DNA from: CAZOEL01 sp964578835
GTDB lineage: Bacteria; Desulfobacterota; Syntrophobacteria; Syntrophobacterales; Syntrophobacteraceae
Direction of reading: 5' to 3'
Assembly: GCA_964578835.1 (NCBI GenBank)
Contig: CAZOEL010000079.1
Location: forward strand, 1-31,505
Length of the DNA stretch: 31,505 nt
In this document: piece after piece, positions 7,714 to 13,053 of the stretch
Numbering within the stretch: position 1 is the stretch's first letter
Layout of the letters: every line of letters begins with the position of its first letter
Translations under genes and position numbers: made by a program
Notes under the pieces: model-generated
Database searches by the model: none
Told to the model about the DNA's origin: nothing
Seen by the model: only the letters and a program-made list of their open reading frames with translations

Positions 7714-8031
7714 ATGGCACAAGTTGAATTCCAAGGTAAGACCTTTGAAATTGATGAGGATGGCTTCATTGCTAGCTTTGATTCCTGGAGCCCTGAGTGG
7801 GTTGATTACGTAAAGAACTCCGAAGGCATCAACGAGCTTACGGAAGAGCACTGGAAGGTCATCAATGTGCTTCAGGATTACTACAAGAAGCACGGCATTG
7901 CTCCGATGGTCCGGATTCTCACCAAAGTGACCGGCTACAAGCTCAAATACATCTATGAGCTTTTCCCCTCGGGACCTGGAAAGGGCGCCTGTAAGATGGC
8001 CGGTCTGCCCAAGCCTACCGGTTGCGTTTAG
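7714..8031 (+). CDS. dsrC: DsrC, sulfur-carrier substrate protein of DsrAB
   Basis: DsrC takes the sulfur from sulfite on DsrAB as a trisulfide between two C-terminal cysteines, later reduced by the DsrMKJOP membrane complex. The 105-residue protein shows the full family pattern: WSPEWVDYVKNSEGI, LTEEHWKVINVLQDYY, and the flexible arm GACKMAGLPKPTGCV with Cys93 and Cys104. Both cysteines are present, which separates true DsrC from RspA/TusE-type relatives. A very strong AAAAGGAGGT site precedes ATG 7714, fitting the high abundance of this protein. Linked here directly to dsrAB, though in Desulfovibrio it is a separate locus. Confidence 0.96.
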   Translation: MAQVEFQGKTFEIDEDGFIASFDSWSPEWVDYVKNSEGINELTEEHWKVINVLQDYYKKHGIAPMVRILTKVTGYKLKYIYELFPSGPGKGACKMAGLPKPTGCV

Positions 8032-8041
8032 CAGGATGAAT

Positions 8042-8090
8042 AGAGCTCCGGGTTTGGGATTGTTCCTTGGCCTTTGCCCGGGGCTCTGTT
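8042..8090 (+). terminator. Terminator-like hairpin after dsrC
   Basis: Arms 8042-8052 (AGAGCTCCGGG) and 8077-8087 (CCCGGGGCTCT) pair over 11 bp with one mismatch (A... T/G position), enclosing a 24-nt loop, and a short GTTGTT follows. It starts 10 nt after the dsrC stop and likely ends the dsr transcript. The remaining space to 8325 contains no gene I can support; a TTGACA at 8182-8187 lacks a good -10 partner. Confidence 0.6.
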
Positions 8091-8325
8091 GTTAAGTAGC
8101 TGGTTTTTGCTCGCTCTTTGCGCCCATAATACGGGCTGCCGGCCTTTGCGGGTCTTCTAAGAATGTGAGTTTAATTCTAGCTTGACAGTGAGGCCGCGAT
8201 AAGGTTACCTATCAAGCACGGGCTTAAGAGATGGCAATGATTGTATGGACCATATCAGCCGTCTTTGATGTCGATCAGCCCGCTCAATCAATATCATTTT
8301 CTGCTGGTTAGGGAGGAAAAACAGG

Positions 8326-8511
8326 ATGTTCAAAGTTACAGTCGATAAGGACAAGTGCACTGGCGATGCCGAATGCGTAGACGTTTGCCCCGTGGACGTT
8401 TATGAAATCGTGGATGGCAAGGCTGAGCCCGTGAATGAGGATGAGTGCCTCGGTTGCGAAAGCTGTGTCGAAGTCTGTGAGCAGAACGCCATCACGATCG
8501 AAGAAGTGTAG
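8326..8511 (+). CDS. 7Fe/8Fe ferredoxin resembling Desulfovibrio africanus ferredoxin III
   Basis: A 61-residue cytoplasmic electron carrier with two cluster-binding halves. The second cluster has the full set Cys41, Cys44, Cys47 and Cys51 (with a ligand exchange partner Cys21 in the usual scheme). In the first, the motif is Cys11-x2-Asp14-x2-Cys17-x3-Cys21, so Asp replaces the second cysteine. This is the pattern of D. africanus ferredoxin III, where the site holds a [3Fe-4S] cluster that can take up iron or another metal. Length and KCTGDAECVDVCPV and DECLGCESCVEVCEQ also fit that protein. GGGAGG precedes the ATG. Probably a single-gene transcript; a partner enzyme is not shown by context. 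Confidence 0.92.
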   Translation: MFKVTVDKDKCTGDAECVDVCPVDVYEIVDGKAEPVNEDECLGCESCVEVCEQNAITIEEV

Positions 8512-8547
8512 TTGACGCTGCGACTTTTTTGATTTTCGGTTCTGTTG

Positions 8548-8583
8548 AGCCACTGATGAGTGATTCTTGTCGGTGGCTTTTTC
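8548..8583 (+). terminator. Rho-independent terminator after the ferredoxin gene
   Basis: AGCCACTGA and TCGGTGGCT pair across 8548-8579 with one G-T pair, and a run of five T follows. It lies 37 nt after the ferredoxin stop. Confidence 0.7.
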
Positions 8584-8612
8584 TATGTCTGTTCTCGAGC
8601 TTTTTCGAGGCT

Positions 8613-8658
8613 CAAACAAAAAGCCGCCAAGTCCTTCGACTTGGCGGCTTTTTGTTTG
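8613..8658. terminator. Perfect 21-bp bidirectional terminator
   Basis: Arms 8613-8633 and 8638-8658 are exact reverse complements around a CTTC loop; the GC-rich core GCCGCCAAGTC is flanked by A-rich and T-rich ends, so a T-run follows the stem in both directions. It lies between the ferredoxin gene (+) and the end of the cytochrome c3 gene (-) and can stop both transcripts. Confidence 0.88.
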
Positions 8659-8674
8659 GATAAGGCGCGTCTGG

Positions 8675-9130
8675 TTATTTCTTCTCGGCGGGATGACAGC
8701 CCGTGCAGGTTATAGGAGCTTTTGTGTCGGGCTTGTTCTTTTTCTCTTCTTTGTGACATCCCTGGCAATTATCATGGAAAGCGATTTTGAGATTGAGCTT
8801 TTGCTGATCGGGCGGCAGCTTCTTTTCACCTTCGATGGTAGGCTCGTTATGACAGGCTTCACACTTCTGTACGGGATCTCCCTGTTTCCAAACGTTCTTT
8901 CCATCTTTGAACACGTGATGGCACTTGTCGCAGGCTATCTTGTAATCTTCGGCGTGCTTCTTGTGAGTGAGGTGAACAGCGGACTTTGTGTGAGAAGTCC
9001 AGATGCCGGCTTTGATGGTAATGTCGTCGGGAGCCGTTTGCTCAGCAGCAAACACCACCATCGCGGCGGCAAGAATCAATACCGCCGCTGTAAAACCAAT
9101 TGTAAACACACTTCTTTCTTTTCTCACCAC
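8675..9130 (-). CDS. Tetraheme cytochrome c3 family protein, periplasmic
   Basis: A small periplasmic multiheme electron carrier that links hydrogenases or formate dehydrogenases to membrane complexes in sulfate reducers. Four CxxCH heme sites are present: CDKCH, CEACH, CQGCH and CTGCH. The run HLTHKKHAED before the first site, and CHH at it, supply histidines of the c3 type. In classic c3 two motifs are CxxxxCH; here all four are CxxCH. An export signal with a long hydrophobic core (TIGFTAAVLILAAAMVVFA) precedes AEQ. The start is GTG 9130 or GTG 9127, placed by AGGAGG at 9136-9141; the upstream ATG would put this ribosome site inside the gene. It has its own promoter at 9187-9216. Confidence 0.88.
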   Translation of the reverse strand: MVRKERSVFTIGFTAAVLILAAAMVVFAAEQTAPDDITIKAGIWTSHTKSAVHLTHKKHAEDYKIACDKCHHVFKDGKNVWKQGDPVQKCEACHNEPTIEGEKKLPPDQQKLNLKIAFHDNCQGCHKEEKKNKPDTKAPITCTGCHPAEKK

Positions 9131-9186
9131 AACCAACCTCCTTTTAGTAGATGCAAACAGAGTCCTCTCCTTTTTCAAGCGCAGCT

Positions 9187-9216
9187 ATTGTAGTGAAATA
9201 ATTCTCTTGCTGTCAA
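9187..9216 (-). promoter_or_regulatory. Sigma70-type promoter of the cytochrome c3 gene
   Basis: Read on the minus strand, TTGACA (9216-9211) and TACAAT (9192-9187) are 18 nt apart. The start site would be near 9180, about 50 nt before the start codon. Confidence 0.7.
9193..9206. promoter_or_regulatory. Degenerate Rex-like site within the cytochrome c3 promoter
   Basis: GTGAA-ATAA-TTCTC matches GTGAA-N4-TTCAC at nine of ten positions and lies in the spacer between the -10 and -35 hexamers. It is weaker than the site at dsrD, and one mismatch in an AT-rich promoter can arise by chance. Confidence 0.3.
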
Positions 9217-9320
9217 GCGGGTAATCTGAAAAAGTAAAGTGGCGTTTTGATCCATTCCACACTATAATATGCAGCCAAGCTTTGGAATCATCAGTCCACC
9301 GAACAGATAAGGAGGCTCTT

Positions 9321-9596
9321 ATGTTGTTTTTGGCGATATTTAGCTATTCTCCCGAAGATCGTAATTTGGTGATCGAACGTGGAATGGGAGGCAGTGAGGA
9401 AAGCTCAGGCGTTAAAGTAAAGGGCGAATGGTTCGATGTATCTGGTCATAGAGTGTTTCGGCTGTTTGAAGCCGAAGATGAAGTTCGCTTGGCGGCTTCC
9501 ATCTATGGTTGGACGGATCTTGGCGTAGCCGAGATTATCCCTGTTATGGAGACGGAAAAAGCCTTGAAGCTCCTTAAAAGGACAACAAAGAAGTAG
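9321..9596 (+). CDS. Small DUF3303-like protein of unknown function
   Basis: A 91-residue soluble protein with a likely ferredoxin-like alpha/beta fold: an opening strand MLFLAIFSYSPEDR, then GEWFDVSGHRVFRLFEAED and a final strand with VAEIIPVMETEKAL. The order and hydrophobic pattern resemble DUF3303; this is pattern recognition, not a search. ATG 9321 is chosen because AAGGAGG ends 5 nt before it. A TATAAT at 9263-9268 could be the -10 element, but the -35 region is poor. The gene is divergent from cytochrome c3 and stands alone before the cobalamin riboswitch. Confidence 0.75.
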   Translation: MLFLAIFSYSPEDRNLVIERGMGGSEESSGVKVKGEWFDVSGHRVFRLFEAEDEVRLAASIYGWTDLGVAEIIPVMETEKALKLLKRTTKK

Positions 9597-9626
9597 TGGC
9601 TGTAAAGGGAAATATTGGACGATAGA

Positions 9627-9809
9627 GCATCACGGCGCCGTAGGGCTTAATTGGGAAGGCGGTGAAAGACCGACGCGTTTGGCCGGCGCTGTAAGCGGGG
9701 ATGAAATCTGAGATACGCCACTATTCCGACATCCCTCAATGGGAGGTTTCGGAAGGGGAAGGCTCAGACAGTAAGCTGATCCGCGAGCCAGAAGACCTGC
9801 CGTGAATGC
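9627..9809 (+). promoter_or_regulatory. Cobalamin riboswitch upstream of cobT
   Basis: Conserved landmarks occur in order: GGCGGTGAAAGACCGACGCG (near 9658), GGCGCTGTAAGCGGGGATGA (B12-box region near 9685), GATACGCCACT, and the closing block GCGAGCCAGAAGACCTGCC. The P1 stem can be drawn between GCATCACGGC (9627-9636) and GCCGTGAATGC (9799-9809). Binding of adenosylcobalamin normally shuts down the downstream gene, here cobT, through the terminator at 9867-9908. Confidence 0.93.
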
Positions 9810-9866
9810 ATTTGAAGCCGGATTTGCATCCGGTTAAGGCTGTGCGATTGCCGAAGCCATCAAGCG

Positions 9867-9908
9867 ATCCCTCAGACCTCGTATTGTGAGGTTTGAGGGA
9901 TTTTTTTT
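9867..9908 (+). terminator. Terminator serving as riboswitch expression platform
   Basis: ATCCCTCAGACCTC (9867-9880) and GAGGTTTGAGGGAT (9888-9901) form a 14-bp stem with one mismatch, followed by eight T. It lies 58 nt after the aptamer and 45 nt before cobT, as expected for transcription attenuation by cobalamin. An in-frame ATG at 9893 lies inside it and is not the cobT start. Confidence 0.88.
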
Positions 9909-9952
9909 ATTTGCCGCGCCGGAAGAGCGGCTGGCGCATTGGAGGTCATGGA

Positions 9953-11017
9953 ATGTGGAATGAGAAAATGGTGGAGTTGCTGAAAAAGATTGAACCTGCG
10001 TCGAAAAAGTGGGAAGCGAAGGCGTGGGAGAGGCTTCGATCGCAGATTAGACCCAGAGGCTCGCTCGGAATGCTTGAGCTCATGGGAGCGCGTCTAGCCG
10101 CAATAAAGAAGAGCTTGAATCCGGAGCTGGGGAGAAAGATTATCTTCACCATGGCCGGCGATCACGGAGTAGCCGCTGAGGGGGTAAGCGCCTATCCTCA
10201 GGAAGTGACCGGACAGATGGTGTATAGTTTTACGCAGGGATGGGCTTCCATAAATGTGCTTGCGGGTTTTATCGGAGCGGAGGTGCGGGTGGTGGATTGC
10301 GGCGTTGCCGCCGAGCTTCCGGAGGAATGGCCCATAGTGCACAGGAAGATAGGGAAGGGGACAGCAAGCATTTTGCGCGGCCCAGCCATGAGTAGGGAAG
10401 AGGCCTTGAAGGGGCTGCTTCTCGGCGCGGAGCTTGTCATGGGGTCCTTTGATGAAGGTTACCACTTGTTTGGCACTGGGGATATGGGCATAGCCAACAC
10501 GACGCCATCTACGGCAATCGTTGCAGCGTTCAGCGGAAAGCCGGTGAGCCGGCTGACAGGAAGAGGAACCGGAATCGATGACGAGGCTTTTGAGCGAAAA
10601 GTCCGCGTAATTGAGAGCGCTCTCGATCTGAATCGACCGGATCCTGAAGACCCGGTGGATGTTCTGAGCAAGGTGGGCGGCTATGAGATAGCCGCCCTGG
10701 GAGGAGCAATTTTGGGAGCGGCTGCTGTAAAGGCTCCCATTGTGTGCGATGGCTTCATCGCCACTGCCGGAGCTTTGGTCGCCTGCAAACTTGCGCCTTC
10801 AGCGCGCGATTATCTTTTTCTATCGCATCTTAGTCAGGAAGTAGGGCATAAGACAATGGCGGAGCTGTTGGAGCTGAGGCCGATCCTTGATTTGGGCATG
10901 CGCCTCGGCGAGGGCACGGGCGCTGCGCTGGCGATGAATATTGTTGAGGCTTCGGCTAAAGTTCTGGGAGAGATAAAGACATTTGCAGAGGCAGGCGTAA
11001 CGGATACGGGACATTGA
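9953..11017 (+). CDS. cobT: Nicotinate-nucleotide--dimethylbenzimidazole phosphoribosyltransferase
   Basis: CobT makes alpha-ribazole 5'-phosphate from nicotinate mononucleotide and a lower-ligand base such as dimethylbenzimidazole, for the nucleotide loop of cobalamin. The 354-residue protein has PRGSLG near residue 33, AGDHGVAAEGVSAYPQEVT, GTGDMGIANTTPSTAI and RGTGIDDE, all family hallmarks, and a catalytic-type Glu region near the C-terminus (MRLGEGTGAALA). ATG 9953 has GGAGG ending 7 nt before it. No cobS, cobU or cobC follows in the window; the next reading frame is interrupted by an inserted element. The lower ligand used by this organism cannot be told. Confidence 0.95.
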   Translation: MWNEKMVELLKKIEPASKKWEAKAWERLRSQIRPRGSLGMLELMGARLAAIKKSLNPELGRKIIFTMAGDHGVAAEGVSAYPQEVTGQMVYSFTQGWASINVLAGFIGAEVRVVDCGVAAELPEEWPIVHRKIGKGTASILRGPAMSREEALKGLLLGAELVMGSFDEGYHLFGTGDMGIANTTPSTAIVAAFSGKPVSRLTGRGTGIDDEAFERKVRVIESALDLNRPDPEDPVDVLSKVGGYEIAALGGAILGAAAVKAPIVCDGFIATAGALVACKLAPSARDYLFLSHLSQEVGHKTMAELLELRPILDLGMRLGEGTGAALAMNIVEASAKVLGEIKTFAEAGVTDTGH

Positions 11018-11060
11018 TATGGGAGGTTGACTTGCCCGGATTAGCAGAAGGAGGGCTTTA

Positions 11061-11126
11061 ATGAAATATTGTCTTGCGCCTGTATTCAGTGGGGCTTACT
11101 GTATATTCACAACTAGTAGTGCTTGA
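11061..11126 (+). pseudogene. 21-codon remnant of a gene cut by an inserted element
   Basis: A strong ribosome site (GAAGGAGGG, 11048-11056) precedes ATG 11061, and the frame runs 21 codons (MKYCLAPVFSGAYCIFTTSS...) to a TGA that lies within the left terminal repeat of the element at 11113-11271. A good ribosome site on so short a frame suggests that a gene following cobT was disrupted. I cannot identify it, and a real short peptide cannot be excluded. Confidence 0.35.
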
Positions 11127-11271
11127 CGGAAGTTTAGCCGCAGTTTCGGTGGGCAACGCTTCGCTATTGCCCACCCCTACGCTCTTCCAACCTCATTGGA
11201 GTCGTAGGGTGGGCGCGTCTTTTCTCGCCCACCTTGACTGGCTGCGCATTCCCGTCAAGCAGTACTGGTAG
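11113..11271. mobile_element. MITE-like palindromic element with terminal inverted repeats
   Basis: The left end CTAGTAGTGCTTGACGG (11113-11129) and the right end, read in reverse, CTACCAGTACTGCTTGACGG (11271-11252), match apart from a few bases. Inside, GTGGGCAACGCTTCG... and ...GCGAGAA... blocks form further hairpins: GTGGGCAA/TTGCCCAC near 11150-11177 and TACG...CGTA with GGTGGGCG near 11180-11235. About 160 bp long with no coding capacity, it fits a non-autonomous transposable element or large REP-type unit. A direct target duplication is not evident. Confidence 0.6.
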
Positions 11272-11431
11272 AGCGATTCATAGTTACTTTTGCAATGCAG
11301 TCACCGCATGATTGGTTTATCCTTCGCATAGAACAGGTTTGATCAATGCAGTTACTTATGAAACGATCTACTAGTCGAAGATAGTGGGTGAAGGACCATG
11401 TTTGAATCACAATAGAAGGAGTATGCCGACC

Positions 11432-11620
11432 GTGAGCAACATTATGCCGGAAGGAGAAGGTATTAGAAAGGCCGTGAAGTGGGTGTCGTCGGAGCGAACC
11501 GAAAATCCGGACAAGCCAATCCAGGCGCTTGTCAATGAAGCTGTTCTGCGTTTCGACCTTTCTCCACTGGATGCCGAGTTCTTAGGGCGATTTTGCCGTG
11601 AAGCCGAACAGAATAAATGA
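11432..11620 (+). CDS. Small conserved protein of unknown function
   Basis: Encodes 62 residues with the core PDKPIQALVNEAVLRFDLSP and EFLGRFCREAE; I recall similar short proteins opening MSNIMP in other Desulfobacterota, but no function. GTG 11432 is preferred because AGAAGGAG ends 10 nt before it; ATG 11423 lies only 1 nt after that site and ATG 11444 is a later option. The protein is helical and soluble. It stands alone between the MITE-like element and two hairpins. Confidence 0.65.
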   Translation: MSNIMPEGEGIRKAVKWVSSERTENPDKPIQALVNEAVLRFDLSPLDAEFLGRFCREAEQNK

Positions 11621-11640
11621 CTCGGCGTTTGGGAAGCTTA

Positions 11641-11673
11641 CATGGGGAGGGCTGCATAATTGCGGCCCCCATG
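11641..11673 (+). terminator. Hairpin after the small gene
   Basis: CATGGGGAGGGCTGC and GCGGCCCCCATG pair imperfectly around ATAATT, 20 nt after the stop at 11620. There is no clear T-run, so this is a possible terminator only. Confidence 0.4.
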
Positions 11674-11703
11674 AGCCTCTGATTCTTTCCTACCAGCACT
11701 GAG

Positions 11704-11731
11704 GGCATTATCTTTAAAGACAGATAATGCC
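11704..11731. other. Perfect 10-bp inverted repeat before the flavin oxidoreductase gene
   Basis: GGCATTATCT (11704-11713) and AGATAATGCC (11722-11731) are exact reverse complements with an 8-nt loop. It lies about 190 nt upstream of the oxidoreductase start. It may be an operator, or a transcript hairpin. The rest of 11732-11922 shows no gene; the open frame there has no ribosome site. Confidence 0.45.
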
Positions 11732-11922
11732 TGCGCATCTTGAAGGCCTCCGATTCTGGAAATCATCCGAAATCATCCAGAAAGAATCCTCTTGATCTGG
11801 ATTTTTTTATCATTCGAACAAGTCCATTATGGGAGACACATCGTCGCAGGAATCCTATAGACCTTCCGCCTATGCGCATTGTCAAGGCTCGAAGGCTTCA
11901 ACCAATAAGGAGGAAATTCTCG

Positions 11923-13053
11923 ATGAGTCAATCTTCACCCCTTTTCACACCCATTGATTTAAATGGACTCGAGTTGAAAAACAGAATCACCATGGCTCCG
12001 ATGTCTATGGGCTACGGCAAGTTGGATGGAACCGTAAGCCCGGTTGCTCTCGAGCATTATCGGCGCATGAGCGCCTCTGGCGCAGCGATGATTGTTGTCG
12101 AAAACGCCGCAATTCATTCCTCTGGAGCGGATTCTCCAAAGACAATGAGGATCGATCATGACGATTACATCCAGGGACTTGCAGAGCTAGCCGCAGTCAT
12201 TAGAGCGGAAGGCGCTCGGGCTCTTATTCAGATAAACCATACCGGAAGGTATTCGTATATGTCTCATTCGATCGCCCCTTCACCAGTGAAGACAGGAGAT
12301 GTGGTTTCGAGGGAGATGAGTGAAAAGGTGATAGAAACAGTTGTGGGAATGTTTGCATCGGCAGCTTGGAGAGCGAGAGAGGCCGGTTTTGAAGGCATAG
12401 AAATCCATGGCGCAATGGGGTATCTCATTGCCCAGTTCCTATCTCCTCGCACAAATCTACGGAGCGACTCCTATGGCGGAGCCTTGCATAATCGAATGCG
12501 GTTTCCTCTCACAGTGATGGACGCGGTCCGCGAGGCGGTGGGAAAGGATTATCCGATAGGCTTCCGGTTTCTTGCGGATGAATGGCTGCCAGATGGCCTG
12601 CGTTTGGATGAAACAACGATATTTGCAGGAGAGCTTGCCCGAAGAGGGGTCGCCTACCTTTCGGTATCCGCCGGAACCATCGAGTCTCTCTACCTTCCCG
12701 AATGCATAGAAAAGGAAAAACAGGAGGCTTACCTGGCGCCGTATGCTGAAGCCATTAAAAAGGCGGCCCCTGGAATTCCCGTAATTATTGCCGGCAGAAT
12801 TCAAAAGCCTGAAACCGCCAATGCTATTCTCGAGGATGGGAAAGCCGACCTGATAGGCTTGGCGCGGGTTCTCTTCGCAGATCCTCTCTGGCCAAAGAAG
12901 GCCGCAGGAATCATCGAAGAAGAAATCGTGGAATGCGACCGCGCCTGTTCTTTGTGCGCCAAACGAGCTACTTTGGGCTTGCCCGGTTTCTGCTCCGGGT
13001 GGGATAGAAAGCATAGAAAAGCATTTTTGAAGAAGATCCAGGAGCTGAATTAG
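11923..13053 (+). CDS. Old Yellow Enzyme-family NADH:flavin oxidoreductase with C-terminal cysteine cluster
   Basis: A 376-residue FMN-binding TIM-barrel enzyme of the OYE / 2,4-dienoyl-CoA reductase family, reducing activated C=C bonds. Family signs are LKNRITMAPMSMG, the INHTGRYS segment (compare QLxHxGR), EIHGAMGYLIAQFLSPRTNLRSDSYGG with the FMN/substrate His, and VIIAGRIQKPETA. The C-terminus carries Cys-x3-Cys-x2-Cys-x11-Cys (CDRACSLC ... GFC), suggesting an iron-sulfur cluster, although the usual spacing is Cx2Cx3Cx11C. The second flavin/NAD domain of dienoyl-CoA reductase is absent. AAGGAGG precedes ATG 11923. Its stop overlaps the end of the opposite helicase gene by 4 nt. Substrate unknown. 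Confidence 0.88.
   Translation: MSQSSPLFTPIDLNGLELKNRITMAPMSMGYGKLDGTVSPVALEHYRRMSASGAAMIVVENAAIHSSGADSPKTMRIDHDDYIQGLAELAAVIRAEGARALIQINHTGRYSYMSHSIAPSPVKTGDVVSREMSEKVIETVVGMFASAAWRAREAGFEGIEIHGAMGYLIAQFLSPRTNLRSDSYGGALHNRMRFPLTVMDAVREAVGKDYPIGFRFLADEWLPDGLRLDETTIFAGELARRGVAYLSVSAGTIESLYLPECIEKEKQEAYLAPYAEAIKKAAPGIPVIIAGRIQKPETANAILEDGKADLIGLARVLFADPLWPKKAAGIIEEEIVECDRACSLCAKRATLGLPGFCSGWDRKHRKAFLKKIQELN

Noticed and set aside
8182..8210. TTGACA before the ferredoxin gene as a promoter
   Set aside because: The -10 candidate at the right distance (TTACCT) is poor; not strong enough to list.
8567..9193. Plus-strand frame opposite cytochrome c3
   Set aside because: Shadow of the four-heme gene, which has signal peptide, ribosome site and promoter; the frame also begins inside a terminator region.
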